Shown here piece by piece: positions 32,092 through 41,682 of a stretch of 64,000 nt of DNA. The notes under the pieces are model-generated. The model was not told where the DNA came from, did not search any database, and saw nothing but the letters and a program-made list of their open reading frames with translations. The DNA comes from Campylobacter magnus (GTDB lineage Bacteria; Campylobacterota; Campylobacteria; Campylobacterales; Campylobacteraceae). The stretch's first letter is position 1; the number at the start of each line of letters is the position of its first letter. The DNA is taken from the NCBI RefSeq assembly GCF_028649595.1, contig NZ_JAQSLK010000005.1:1-64000 (forward strand), written 5' to 3'. Both the position numbers and the translations under genes were made by a program.

Positions 32092-34662
32092 ATGAAAAAA
32101 ATAATAACAAAAATAAAAAGATTTATAAGCGAAGATTTTAAAAAGACCTTAGATAAGCTCTTTCCTTGGCTTAGTGTTACGGCTGTTTTACTTATAGTAA
32201 TCATATCTTATAACTTTCAAGGGCTTTACACGCACAACGAACTAGCCGCCAAAATATCAAAAATAGTAAATATAAATGAAGCTATAGATAATCATATAAA
32301 CTCTGAGTTTTCTGTTATTCAAACAGACCTTATAAACGAACATCTAAAACAAATAGATGATTTAATAGATGAAATCTCAAAAAATAGCGATTATACTAGC
32401 TTTTTAAACATTCCAAGCTCACACAAATCCTTTAAAGACCTAATGGATAATATAAAGGCAAACGAAGTTGTACTAAATAGATTTATGACTCACAAAGCAA
32501 TAATAATGGAAAAAACCCTAGACCTTAGCGCAAATCTAAGAAATACAAAAGAAATCCGCACCTTAACTGGATTTTTTTCTAGAATTTTGCTTAGTAGATT
32601 TGGAGAGATATTTGATTCAAACCTCTTTTCTGATGATGTAAGAGCCTATCGCTACGACATCTCAAACAGCCAAGAAGAAGGCTCTCAAATAGACTATAAC
32701 TACTCTTTGTTACTAATCCAGCTAAATGAAGAAATCATCCAACTAATAGGAATTCAAGAGCGTCGCGAACAAGTATCAAACCTCATAAACACCTCAGCAA
32801 CAGAACTAATAGAAAAACTAAATAACTACTCTCGTAACACAAAAAATCTACTTGATGCAACCTTGCTTTTTGTGGCTGCTTTGATGATAATTTTCATGCT
32901 AAAACTCCGCCAAAATCAACAAGCTAAGCTAAAAATGCATGAAAAAGAGCTACAAATAAAAGAAATCTTAGAAAACTCAAGCGATACTGTCTTTGAAATA
33001 GATGCAAAAGGCGTGATAAAATCAGTAAACTACTCAGAAGATAAAAATAAATATCCACTTATAGACACGGTCTTGGAGCTGATGAGCCCAGATGGCAGAC
33101 CTATAAACATCATCGCCGAACTAGAAAGCAAAGACAAATATAGCCTAAATGAAATTAGGCGCAAAAAACTAAGAAAAAATGCCGATGAATCAAATATCCC
33201 AACCACAGAAGAAACACTAAATCAAGATGTAGTAATCACAAAAGAAGATGAGAGTGGATATAGCTTTGAATACCACGAGAGCATGTATGCCTCGCCTATA
33301 CGCAAACTAGGAAAAATCATAGGCGCAAATGTCGTATTAATAGACTTTACTAAGCAATTTGAAGCTGAATACAGACAAAAAAAATACGCAGAAAAGCTAG
33401 AAACCAACCAACATGTAGATAAAGAAACCGGTCTTCCAAACCACCTAGCACTAAACAAAGAGCTAACTAACTCAAGAGAAAATGGATTGCGCAAATATGT
33501 AGTGTATATAAGCATAGACCAGTTTGAAAACTTCCAGTTTTTCTACAATGACCGCACAGTCTCGCTAATACTAGTAGAGGTTAGTAGAACAATCCGTCTT
33601 TGTATGCGAAACTATGATATCAAAGCAGAGCTATACCACCTACAAGAAGACAAATTCTGTCTAGTGTGCGAAGAAGAAGATAAAGACCGCTTGGCTGAGA
33701 GACTGCTTAATTACTTCTCATCAACCATAGTGCTAAAAGACAATCTAAATCACGATATCACGCTAAATATCAGCTTGCGTCTAGGCTTTAGTAATGATGC
33801 AGATACCGATAACAGCGACCGCCTAGCCCAAGCCAAACTAGCCCACCAAAAAGCTCGCCAAATTGAAGCCCCATACTTCATCTACGAGCAAAATGATGAC
33901 AACGAACGCACCTACCGCAATAACCAAATCGTCTCTAGCATGATCCGCTATGCGCTAAATAATAACAAAATCACCGCAGAGTGCCAACCTATATATGATC
34001 TTACTAAGCCACTTCCTGGCGAAAATAACTACGAGCTATTTAGTTATGAAATTTTGGTGCGTCTTTATGATGATGAGGGCAAGATACACTATCCAGGCGA
34101 GTTTTTGAATATAGCAAAACAAGCTGGTCTTTATATATCTATCACAAAGGCAGTCGTTAACATCGCCTTTGATCTAGTTGAGAAGTTTGATTATGTATTT
34201 TCTATCAACCTCTCAAGCTCGGATATGGCAAATACTAGTGTGCGTGAGCTATTTAGCGCTAGGCTAAAAAAATGTAAAGCACCTAACCGCCTTACAATCG
34301 AAGTGCTAGAAACCGAGGATATCGATCAAAAAATGGACGATGTGCTAAAATTCCTTAATGAAGTGCGTAATAAAGGCTGCCATGTAGCAATAGATGATTT
34401 TGGTAGCGGCTTTGCAAATATCTCTACGATTTTGCAGCTAAACATAGACTATATCAAAATCGATGGTTCTATCATTAAGCGTCTGCCGTATGATGAGAAT
34501 TCGAGAGCATTTTTGAGCATGCTATCAAACTTCGCTGCTAGCGCAAACTACACGATGGTTGCTGAGTTTGTAAGCTCTCAAGATATACTAGATCAAGTAA
34601 AAGCCCTAGGCGTTCAATGCGCTCAAGGCTACTTGCTAGGCAAGCCAGCCAAACTGATCTAG
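32092..34662 (+). CDS. membrane EAL-domain protein with degenerate GGDEF
   Basis: The protein has 856 residues: membrane segment at about 22-42, a periplasmic sensor part to about 258, a second membrane segment (about 260-280), a PAS-like region (IKEILENSSDTVFEIDAKGV), a degenerate GGDEF domain (about 435-600) and an EAL domain (about 615-856). The GGDEF signature is replaced by QEDKF, so cyclase activity is unlikely. The EAL site is EIL (Glu653), with EVLETED and AIDDFGSGFAN kept, so c-di-GMP phosphodiesterase activity is plausible. Coupling to the cytochrome gene suggests sensing of a redox or peroxide signal in the periplasm, which is inference. Confidence 0.82.
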   Translation: MKKIITKIKRFISEDFKKTLDKLFPWLSVTAVLLIVIISYNFQGLYTHNELAAKISKIVNINEAIDNHINSEFSVIQTDLINEHLKQIDDLIDEISKNSDYTSFLNIPSSHKSFKDLMDNIKANEVVLNRFMTHKAIIMEKTLDLSANLRNTKEIRTLTGFFSRILLSRFGEIFDSNLFSDDVRAYRYDISNSQEEGSQIDYNYSLLLIQLNEEIIQLIGIQERREQVSNLINTSATELIEKLNNYSRNTKNLLDATLLFVAALMIIFMLKLRQNQQAKLKMHEKELQIKEILENSSDTVFEIDAKGVIKSVNYSEDKNKYPLIDTVLELMSPDGRPINIIAELESKDKYSLNEIRRKKLRKNADESNIPTTEETLNQDVVITKEDESGYSFEYHESMYASPIRKLGKIIGANVVLIDFTKQFEAEYRQKKYAEKLETNQHVDKETGLPNHLALNKELTNSRENGLRKYVVYISIDQFENFQFFYNDRTVSLILVEVSRTIRLCMRNYDIKAELYHLQEDKFCLVCEEEDKDRLAERLLNYFSSTIVLKDNLNHDITLNISLRLGFSNDADTDNSDRLAQAKLAHQKARQIEAPYFIYEQNDDNERTYRNNQIVSSMIRYALNNNKITAECQPIYDLTKPLPGENNYELFSYEILVRLYDDEGKIHYPGEFLNIAKQAGLYISITKAVVNIAFDLVEKFDYVFSINLSSSDMANTSVRELFSARLKKCKAPNRLTIEVLETEDIDQKMDDVLKFLNEVRNKGCHVAIDDFGSGFANISTILQLNIDYIKIDGSIIKRLPYDENSRAFLSMLSNFAASANYTMVAEFVSSQDILDQVKALGVQCAQGYLLGKPAKLI

Positions 34663-34822
34663 GGAATTCTAGAATTCCTAGTGAATTTTAAATAGGAATT
34701 CTAGTTTAGGGAATTCTAGTTTAGGGAATTCTAGAATTCCTAGTGAAATTTAAAAGTGAATTTTACTTAGGAATTCTAGAATTAGGAATTCTAAAATTTT
34801 ACTTGGGAATTCTAGAATTCCT
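34663..34822. repeat. palindromic repeat cluster, convergent gap
   Basis: About eleven GGAATTCTAGAATTCC or GGAATTCTAGTTTA units occupy the gap between the convergent EAL gene and serC. They may act as bidirectional terminators. Confidence 0.85.
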
Positions 34823-34831
34823 AAAAAGCTT

Positions 34832-35965
34832 TTAGCCGTTTTTACGCTCAAACTCACTCATAAAGCTTACTAGTGCTTTGACATTTTCTAGGCTTACAGC
34901 ATTGTATATACTAGCTCTTAGCCCACCTAGCAAGCGATGGCCTTTTAGCCCTATCATACCCTCATTCTCAGCCTCTTTTACAAACAGCGCATCAAGCTCA
35001 GGGCTAGGACTTGTAAAGCTTACATTCATAAGCGAGCGTGAGTCAGCCCTAGCGTGCGCTTTAAAAAAGCTACTCTCATCAATAGCCTTATAAAGTAGCT
35101 CTGCTTTTTGCTCGTTTATAGCATTTATTGCCTTTAAGCCACCTTGTTCTTTTATCCACTCTATTACAAGTCCTAGCAAGTAGATTGAGTATGTAGGCGG
35201 CGTGTTTGCTAGGCTGTTTGCCTCAGCTTGGACTTTATAGCGAAGTATGGTTGGCACATGAGAGGCAAAAGGCGCTTTATGACGCATAGGCGCAGGCGTG
35301 TTTTCTTCGTTATACTCTACTCTATCAAGTAGATCTTTGCGGATTATTACCACGCTTACACCAGCAGGTCCAGCATTTTTTTGCGCTCCACCCCAAAATA
35401 CACCGATGTGCTTAGCCTTAAAATCAATCTCACGGCTAAATAAATCAGAGCTAGAATCCACTACAAGCGGTGCTCCATGCGTGTTTGGCAGATTTTTATA
35501 CTGCGTGCCATAAATTGTATTATTTGAGCAGATATAGCAGTAATCAGCATCGCTGCTAAACCCAGCATCGCTTGGGATATGATCGAAGTTACTATCCTCA
35601 CTACTAGCTGTTATGCGGTAGTTTATGCCTAGAATTCCTGCATCTTTTATCGCTTTTTTCGTCCAAACACCAGTATTTGCATACTGCGCCTCTCCGCCTA
35701 TGTATAGATTAAGTGGCACCTGCGCAAATTGCATATGCCCCCCACCTTGTAAAAATAGCACTGCATAATCATCATCAAGGTTATAAAGTCCCTTTATATT
35801 TGCGATTATTTCATTATGCATAGTTTCATAGACCTTGCCTCTGTGGCTTACCTCCATGATATTAAAGCCAAGTCCGTGGTAGTCCAAAAACTCATCCCTA
35901 GCACGCTCTAACACGCTTAGTGGCAAGCCACTTGGTCCTGCTGAGAAGTTTAAAACTCTATTCAT
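34832..35965 (-). CDS. serC: phosphoserine aminotransferase
   Basis: The protein has 377 residues from 35965, preceded by AAAGGAG; a longer version from 36016 would run into xseA. SerC marks are LNFSAGPSGLPLSVLERA, LFLQGGGHMQFAQVPLNL and the PLP lysine region GVFWGGAQKNAGPAG. It makes phosphoserine (and pyridoxine precursor) from 3-phosphohydroxypyruvate and glutamate. It is read after xseA, as in C. jejuni. Confidence 0.95.
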   Translation of the reverse strand: MNRVLNFSAGPSGLPLSVLERARDEFLDYHGLGFNIMEVSHRGKVYETMHNEIIANIKGLYNLDDDYAVLFLQGGGHMQFAQVPLNLYIGGEAQYANTGVWTKKAIKDAGILGINYRITASSEDSNFDHIPSDAGFSSDADYCYICSNNTIYGTQYKNLPNTHGAPLVVDSSSDLFSREIDFKAKHIGVFWGGAQKNAGPAGVSVVIIRKDLLDRVEYNEENTPAPMRHKAPFASHVPTILRYKVQAEANSLANTPPTYSIYLLGLVIEWIKEQGGLKAINAINEQKAELLYKAIDESSFFKAHARADSRSLMNVSFTSPSPELDALFVKEAENEGMIGLKGHRLLGGLRASIYNAVSLENVKALVSFMSEFERKNG

Positions 35966-35987
35966 TTTTTCTCCTTTAAAATTTGTT

Positions 35988-37187
35988 TTATAAAATTTGT
36001 GCCTCTTTGTTGGCATAGGCTGATTTTAGCGTGATTTTATCACCTATTTTTAGCTCATCAAGCTTAGCTTGATTACCGCCAACAAAAACGCTCACACTAG
36101 AACGCTTGGTCTCAAAAATCTCTTGCTTAGCTTTAAGCTGCGTTTTTAGATTTTCTATTTTATGCCCCCAAGAGAGAATTTTACTATCAAGGGCTGATTT
36201 TATCGCAGATTGCTTAGTTTTTATATTTAGATTAAACTTATCAAGGCGTTCTTTTATAGAACTTGGTCTTAGTTTTAGACTTGCTATATTTAGTCTATTT
36301 TGCGCCCTCTCTATCTTTGAACTACAAGCTAAGTTTATATTTTCTAGCTTTGTGTCTATAAACTGCGCCAAAGCATCCTTGCTAGGCAGCAAATCAGCAA
36401 TAGCAGCCGTTGGAGTAATAGAGCGGTGGTCGCTTACAAAATCACTTATACTATAATCAATCTCATGCCCCACAGCTGAAATAATCGGCGTTTTTAGGCT
36501 TAAAATCTTTCTAGCAAGATTTTCATCATTAAAGCACCACAAATCCTCTTTGCTACCACCACCACGAGCCAAAATAATCACATCTAGCCCAGCACTATCA
36601 GCTAGGCCAAGAGCCTCTATAATGCTAGCAGGCGCGTCTTTGCCCTGAACTAGCGTATCAAAGCAAATAAACTTGCTTAGAAAATACCCACTACTTTCAA
36701 TCCTTTGTTTTATATCAGCAAAGGCTGCTGAGCTTAGAGATGTTACTATACCTACTCTTTTTGGCAGGCGTGGCAGGGGTCTAGCGCCTACTTTTTGTAG
36801 CACGCCATTTATATTTCGCCTAGCAATGCCAGCTTTTTCTAGTCTTGCACAAAGTGCTCTAAAAGCAGCGTCAAGGTCGCCAGCTCCAGCCTCTTTCATA
36901 GAAAGCACATTTATTTGATAGCGACCAGTAGCACTAAAAAGCGTTAGCTTACCAGCGCAAACCACCTTTAAGCCCACCTTTGGCTCAAAAGTTACTCTTA
37001 AATTCGCCCCTCTAAACATCGTAGCATCAATACTAGCTTGTTCGTCTTTTAAGCTAAAGTACCAATGCCCACTGCTGTGTTTTGTGATCTTGCTAATCTC
37101 AGCTTCTAAGCTAACTTCGCCAAAATGCCCTTCTAGCAAGCCTCTTGCGGCTTCATTTAGCTCGATTACACTCTTAAACTCTATCAT
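35988..37187 (-). CDS. xseA: exonuclease VII large subunit
   Basis: The protein has 399 residues: an N-terminal OB fold (LEAEISKITKHSSGHWYFSL), the catalytic part with RVGIVTSLSSAAFADI, ILARGGGSKEDLWCFNDE and AVGHEIDYSISDFVSD, and a coiled-coil end. It digests single-stranded DNA with the small subunit XseB, not encoded here. It lies between ubiE and serC. Confidence 0.93.
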   Translation of the reverse strand: MIEFKSVIELNEAARGLLEGHFGEVSLEAEISKITKHSSGHWYFSLKDEQASIDATMFRGANLRVTFEPKVGLKVVCAGKLTLFSATGRYQINVLSMKEAGAGDLDAAFRALCARLEKAGIARRNINGVLQKVGARPLPRLPKRVGIVTSLSSAAFADIKQRIESSGYFLSKFICFDTLVQGKDAPASIIEALGLADSAGLDVIILARGGGSKEDLWCFNDENLARKILSLKTPIISAVGHEIDYSISDFVSDHRSITPTAAIADLLPSKDALAQFIDTKLENINLACSSKIERAQNRLNIASLKLRPSSIKERLDKFNLNIKTKQSAIKSALDSKILSWGHKIENLKTQLKAKQEIFETKRSSVSVFVGGNQAKLDELKIGDKITLKSAYANKEAQIL

Positions 37188-37198
37188 CTAAAAATTCC

Positions 37199-37921
37199 CT
37201 ATAACTGCACAACTTTTTTTGCCACAAACATAGTAGAAATTCCAAAAGAAAAGCTCTGCGCGATTTCAACTTGAAAGCCAGCCTCTTTTAACTCAGCTTT
37301 AAAACTATCAGTGTCTAAAAAGCTTTCAATACTGCTTGGCAAATACTCATAAGCTTCTTTTTGTTTGCTAATTGCCCCGCCGATTTTTGGTAAAATTTTG
37401 CTTAGATAAAAGTCCCTTAAAGCACTTATAAAGCCTTTTTTCTCACGCTTAGTGAACTCAAGCACTAGCAAATATCCACCTGGCTTTAAAATGCGGTTAA
37501 ACTCTAATAAAGTAGCAGATCTTTCTTTTACATTGCGAATTCCATAGCTGATGCTAATAATATCAGCAAAATCATCTTCAATGCCACTTTCGTGCGCTAG
37601 GGAGTTTATAAATCTCACACCGCTTTTGCTAAACTTTTTTTGCGCAACTTCAAGCATACCAGAGCTAGGATCAACGCCTACAATATCCTTTATCCCAGCA
37701 CCAAAAAAGCCAGCTCTGCCTTGCCACAAAGCTATCATATCGCCTGTGCCACAAGCCATATCTACAATAGAGATTGTTTGATTACTAAACTTTTTTAGCA
37801 CGAAATCCACAGCCTTTTTTCTCCAGCTTTTATCAATCCCAAAGCTTAGCACTCGGTTTGCTAGATCATAGCTAGGTGCGATTTTATCAAACATCTCTAC
37901 AATTTTTTCTTGTGAGTTCAT
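37199..37921 (-). CDS. ubiE: ubiquinone/menaquinone methyltransferase
   Basis: The protein has 240 residues: MFDKIAPSYDLANRVLSFGI, SAM motif VDMACGTGDMIALW, and SISYGIRNVKERSATLLEFN, RILKPGGYLLVLEFT. It methylates demethylmenaquinone; Campylobacter uses menaquinone, so the name menG would also fit. AAAGG lies before the start; the stop is 11 bases before xseA. Confidence 0.95.
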   Translation of the reverse strand: MNSQEKIVEMFDKIAPSYDLANRVLSFGIDKSWRKKAVDFVLKKFSNQTISIVDMACGTGDMIALWQGRAGFFGAGIKDIVGVDPSSGMLEVAQKKFSKSGVRFINSLAHESGIEDDFADIISISYGIRNVKERSATLLEFNRILKPGGYLLVLEFTKREKKGFISALRDFYLSKILPKIGGAISKQKEAYEYLPSSIESFLDTDSFKAELKEAGFQVEIAQSFSFGISTMFVAKKVVQL

Positions 37922-37931
37922 TTTTTGCCTT

Positions 37932-39194
37932 TTAGTGATAAAAATTTAGTATTTGCCAAAACTCTTGGCAGATTTTAATGCTTTTTGCGTGTTTTTTAGC
38001 TATTTTTTTAAGACTTTCTTCTGCGCTGTGAAGCAATTTTTTATTTATTATCTCCATTTGTGGCAGGGCAAAAGACTTTGCTAAAAACTCGCATTTATCG
38101 CAATGAGCGTAGATTTCTAGTATAGCAAGTAGCTTTTTTTCTAGCTTGGCTGAGAGCTTTGCATTATACATTTGCCCAAAGGTGCAAAGTGCGTGATAAA
38201 GATGCTTAGAGCTTTCTTTTAGAGCTGATTTTGCGCTAGTATTTGGAGCGTTTTCATAGTCTTTTATCGCATTTTGAAGCTTTAATGCCATGCTAGCTTT
38301 TAGTGCTTTTTTGCCACGCTCACCGCTGTAAAAATCACTCTCATCACTTAGCATAACGCTAAAATCTCTAAGCACAGAACTAAAATCGCCCAGCTTTAAA
38401 ACCAGCTCGTCTTCGGCTATATTTCGCTCTTTTTTTAGCTCTTTTAGGCTTTTTGATTCTATATTTTGCGCACTCATATAATCACACAGGTAGTTTTGCT
38501 CACCAAGAGAGTTTGCAAGTGCCAAATACTCGCAAAACTTCGCATTAAAACTAGAAAAAATCTGCTCATCAAAGCCACTGCCACAGCACAAACACAAATG
38601 ATAGTTTTTCTCCAGCGCAAAAATCAGGTTTTTTAGACTTTTTGTATTTTTCTTGCTCAAAAAGTCCAAAACTGCGATATTTGTATTTTCTAGCACTCCA
38701 TAAAGAGCGATTTTTGCGCCCTCAAAGCTAGAAAGCTGCCCAGGTGCTAAAAGAGCAAAATCGCCACAAAGCTTTGCTCTTTCAATCACTGCATTAAAAT
38801 CACTTTTATAATTAGGATTTCCAAAAAGCGCAAGATTTATCTCGCTATAGCGCTCATCGTTTGTGATATTTTTGCCACAATGATTTGCTAGCATGCTTGG
38901 CATGATAAAATCTACAATCTCTCTAGCATCATTAAAACGAACTTCAAGCACGCAAGTATCGCAAAAATCATAGCTTTTGATTATATAATAAAGCCCATTT
39001 AGACTAAAACTATATTCTAAAAAATAAAGCGCATTGCTAACAGCTGATTTTGCGCTTTTGCTAAGTTCTAGTTTGGAGTTTTTTTGCACAGCAAAAAGCA
39101 AAAATCTTTGCTTTTTATAAGGCAAATTATCCTCTTCTAAAACCCTAATAATCGCATCATCACGCAATAAAAATCGCAGATTTGCTACTTGCAT
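37932..39194 (-). CDS. uncharacterised protein upstream of ubiE
   Basis: I do not recognise this protein of about 420 residues. I start it at 39194, four to five bases after GAGGA; an ATG four codons earlier is less well placed. It has no signal peptide or membrane helix. The N-terminal third has Cys pairs (CDTC, then CLCCGSG) and a region ALFGNPNYKSDF; the C-terminal half is a Leu/Lys-rich helical part (for example KHLYHALCTFGQMYNAKLSA) faintly like a CHAD helical domain. It is co-directional with ubiE, 10 bases apart, so it is likely co-transcribed. Confidence 0.6.
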   Translation of the reverse strand: MQVANLRFLLRDDAIIRVLEEDNLPYKKQRFLLFAVQKNSKLELSKSAKSAVSNALYFLEYSFSLNGLYYIIKSYDFCDTCVLEVRFNDAREIVDFIMPSMLANHCGKNITNDERYSEINLALFGNPNYKSDFNAVIERAKLCGDFALLAPGQLSSFEGAKIALYGVLENTNIAVLDFLSKKNTKSLKNLIFALEKNYHLCLCCGSGFDEQIFSSFNAKFCEYLALANSLGEQNYLCDYMSAQNIESKSLKELKKERNIAEDELVLKLGDFSSVLRDFSVMLSDESDFYSGERGKKALKASMALKLQNAIKDYENAPNTSAKSALKESSKHLYHALCTFGQMYNAKLSAKLEKKLLAILEIYAHCDKCEFLAKSFALPQMEIINKKLLHSAEESLKKIAKKHAKSIKICQEFWQILNFYH

Positions 39195-39311
39195 TTTTAT
39201 CCTCATTTGCTTTTAGAAAGGCCGATTTTAGCAAAAAGTGGATAAATTTTTACAATTTTGATGAAAAATTTATAAATTTAATATTTTAAGATAATTCTTA
39301 GCAAAACAAGC

Positions 39312-39317
39312 TATAAT
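39312..39317 (+). promoter_or_regulatory. -10 box of the rplY promoter
   Basis: TATAAT with AAGC before it, 34 bp upstream of the rplY start, in an AT-rich divergent region. Confidence 0.5.
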
Positions 39318-39350
39318 TTCAGTTTTTATTTCATAACGAAAGGATAAACA

Positions 39351-39887
39351 ATGCTAGAAGGCATTCTTAGAGAGAGTATTGATAGCAAAGCTACAAAAGC
39401 TTTGAGAAAAGATGGTTATCTAATCGCCAACATTTACGCTAAAGGCATGGAAAATGTTCACTGTGCATTTAAGCTAAATGACTTCATCAAAGCTGTAAAA
39501 GCTAAAGATACTCTAAAATTTTCAGTAAAAGTAGCTGGCAAAATCTACGAAGTAGTAGTCGCTGAGTATCAAAAGCACCCTGTAACAAGCGTGCTAAAAC
39601 ATGTTGATTTGCGTGTTGTGCTTCCAAATGAAGTTAGCAAATACTATATCCCAGTAGTTACAACTGGCGTGGCAAAAGGTCTTAAAAACAAAGGTCTAAT
39701 CGTCCACTCAAAACGCCGTCTGCTAGTAAAATGCGCTGGCAAAGACCTACCAAATGCTTTCATTGTGGATGTTACTCCACTTGATGTAGGCGATAGCGTG
39801 CTTGTGCGTGATATTCCAGTTCCAGCTGGTGTGGTAATGAGAGAGCCTGAGTCAGTGGCAGTGTTAGGTTGTGTAAAAGCTAAGTAA
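39351..39887 (+). CDS. rplY: 50S ribosomal protein L25 (CTC form)
   Basis: The protein has 178 residues: the L25 N-terminal domain ([20 protein letters not shown], then [11 protein letters not shown]) and the C-terminal CTC extension ([20 protein letters not shown]). It binds 5S rRNA. AAAGGA lies upstream. A structured 131-nt element begins 16 bases after the stop, between this gene and pth, the pair rplY-pth being a standard neighbourhood. Confidence 0.95.
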   Translation: MLEGILRESIDSKATKALRKDGYLIANIYAKGMENVHCAFKLNDFIKAVKAKDTLKFSVKVAGKIYEVVVAEYQKHPVTSVLKHVDLRVVLPNEVSKYYIPVVTTGVAKGLKNKGLIVHSKRRLLVKCAGKDLPNAFIVDVTPLDVGDSVLVRDIPVPAGVVMREPESVAVLGCVKAK

Positions 39888-39903
39888 TTTAGTTAAAGCT
39901 TTT

Positions 39904-40034
39904 GGCAATTCGTCTCGCAGCACTATTGCACTAAAATCCTGCGGAATGCGCACGGCTCGGTGAACCTCATGTTCTACCCACGCCGTGCGCACCGCAGGCT
40001 TTTGGCACACTAGCACCACGATACTAGAATTGCC
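39904..40034 (+). ncRNA. 131-nt structured element behind rplY (copy A)
   Basis: Bounded by GGCAATTC (39904-39911) and GAATTGCC (40027-40034), followed by a T run. TCGTCTCGCAGCACTATTGC and CACTAGCACCACGATACTAG at the two ends are shared with copy B behind tsf. Inside, AAAATCCTGCG pairs with CGCAGGCTTTT (one mismatch), GCGCACGGC with GCCGTGCGC, and the apical hairpin is GGT-GAAC-CTCAT-GTTC-T-ACC. The stems differ from copy B in paired fashion, the apical bulged T is kept. It lies between rplY and pth on the coding strand. Confidence 0.6.
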
Positions 40035-40097
40035 CTTTTTCTAGGGAATTCTAGAATTCTCTTGCGAATTTTAAAGGGAATTCCAGAATTCCTTTTT

Positions 40098-40190
40098 GGG
40101 GTTTTAGAGGCAAAGCCCCTAAGGGGTGGTGGCGTTAGCCCTACTAAGCATTGCGAGCGTGTGCCCACAGGCACCAGGGCGAGCAAAATT
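40098..40190 (+). repeat. GC-rich hairpin repeat before pth
   Basis: GGGGTTTTAGAGGCAAAGCC and following CCTAAGGGG resemble positions 52083-52160 (GGGGTTTTAGGGGCGGCAGC), a second dispersed family with a short hairpin around AGGCAAAGCCCCT. It ends near the pth ribosome site region. A palindromic-repeat cluster (40038-40096) precedes it. Confidence 0.5.
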
Positions 40191-40220
40191 TTTAAAATTC
40201 TAAATTCAAAAAGAACTCCC

Positions 40221-40793
40221 ATGATTTTATTTGTAGCACTTGGAAATATCGGCAAAGAGTATGAAAACACTCGTCACAATGCTGGCTTTATGCTAGCTGA
40301 TTTGCTTATTTCTAGCGGTGGTTTTATAGCCCAAAGTAGCACTAAGTTTAAAGGCGAACTATACAAAAAAGGCTCAGTTTTGCTCTTAAAGCCTAGCACT
40401 TATATGAATCTAAGCGGCGAGAGCGTGCTAGCTGTGGCAAACTTTTATCACCCAGAGCGCATAATAGTAGCTCACGATGATATTGACTTGCCGCTTGGGG
40501 CTTTGCGCTTCAAGCTTGGGGGCAGTAGCGGTGGACATAACGGCATAAAAAACATTGATAAGCTAATTGGCAGCGAGTATGAGCGAGTTCGCATAGGCGT
40601 AGGCAAAAGCCAAAATGGTAGTAAAGATACCATAAACTGGGTGCTTGGAGCGTTTAGCAGCGATGAAAAAAGCCTTTTAGATACTGTGCTAAAAACTGCC
40701 TTTGATGCTTGCTTGGCTGCTTTTAGCGGTAGTGATATAAAAGAGCTAAGTTCAAAGTTTAGCCTAAAACCACCAAAAGAACAAAAAGCCTAG
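40221..40793 (+). CDS. pth: peptidyl-tRNA hydrolase
   Basis: The protein has 190 residues from the ATG at 40221. Upstream in-frame codons run through repeat sequence and are not coding. Marks are [20 protein letters not shown] with catalytic His, [14 protein letters not shown], and [30 protein letters not shown]. It frees peptides from stalled peptidyl-tRNA. The ribosome site is weak (AAAAAGAAC). Confidence 0.95.
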   Translation: MILFVALGNIGKEYENTRHNAGFMLADLLISSGGFIAQSSTKFKGELYKKGSVLLLKPSTYMNLSGESVLAVANFYHPERIIVAHDDIDLPLGALRFKLGGSSGGHNGIKNIDKLIGSEYERVRIGVGKSQNGSKDTINWVLGAFSSDEKSLLDTVLKTAFDACLAAFSGSDIKELSSKFSLKPPKEQKA

Positions 40794-41640
40794 GAATTCT
40801 AGAATTCCTAAGGATAAATTTAGAATTCCCTAAGCCTTGTGTCATCCTCGGGCTTGACCCGAGGATCTCATCACAAAGAATTTAGAATTACTAGAGATTG
40901 CTTCGGTCGCTTTGCTCCCCCCTCAATAACGCAGGGAATTCTAGAATTTCTAAAAGTAGAATTCCTATTTTTTGCTTCGCATCCGCTCTTTGCTTAGTTT
41001 TTGTGGGGTTAGGGGGTATTTTACCTAGGAATTCTAGAATTCCCTAAGCCTTGTGTCATCCCCCGACTTGATCGGGGGCAAAGAATTTAGAATTACTAGA
41101 GATTGCTTCGGTCGCTTTGCTCCCTCGCAATGACGCAGGGAATTCTAGAATTCCAAAACTAGAATTCCTAAAACTATAAAAATCTAAAAAATACCCCCTA
41201 ACCCCTAAAAACTAGAATTCCCAAGCAAATTTAGAATTCCTATTTTTGCTTCATATCCGCTGGTTGCTTCGCATCCGCTCTTTGCTTAGTTTTTGGGGGT
41301 TAGGGGGTATTTTACCTAGGAATTCTAAAATTCCTAAGCCTTGTGTCATACCCCGACTTGACTTTCTTTTTCATCCCCCAGCTTGACTGGGGGATCTCAT
41401 CACAAAATAGAGATCCTCGGGTCAAGCCCGAGGATGACATAGTAGGGAATTTTAGATAAAATTCTAGAATTCCTAAGCAAATTCTAGAATTCCTAAGGAT
41501 GAATTTAGAATTTATAGAGATTGCTTCGGTCGCTTTGCTCCCTCGCAATGACAAGCTAGGGAATTTTAGAATTCCTAAGACTAAAAATACCCCCTAACAC
41601 CCAAATTCTAGAATTCCTAAGATAAATAGCAAAATTTACT
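40794..41640. repeat. 850-bp mosaic of four dispersed repeat families
   Basis: No gene is present between pth and the antiporter gene. The stretch holds many GGAATTCTAGAATTCC units; three copies of a composite with GTCATCCTCGGGCTTGACCC-like and GAGATTGCTTCGGTCGC, TTTGCTCCCTCGCAATGACG parts (40840-40936, 41054-41140, 41344-41556); and at least two copies of a unit reading TTGCTTCGCATCCGCTCTTT, GCTTAGTTTTTG, GGGGTTAGGGGGTATTTTAC (40970-41026, 41248-41318). Short open frames inside are repeat translations. Confidence 0.85.
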
Positions 41641-41682
41641 CAAATTTCTGCTAAAATTAAACAAAAATTCCAAAGGACTTTT

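Noticed and set aside
40010-40220. Longer N-terminus for peptidyl-tRNA hydrolase from 40062
   Set aside because: The extra codons run through dispersed repeats; the conserved start [14 protein letters not shown] is at 40221.
41312-41554. Open frame with MSSSGLTRGSLFCDEI
   Set aside because: It is a translation of the GTCATCCCC and GAGATTGC repeats; no ribosome site and no conserved gene-like features.
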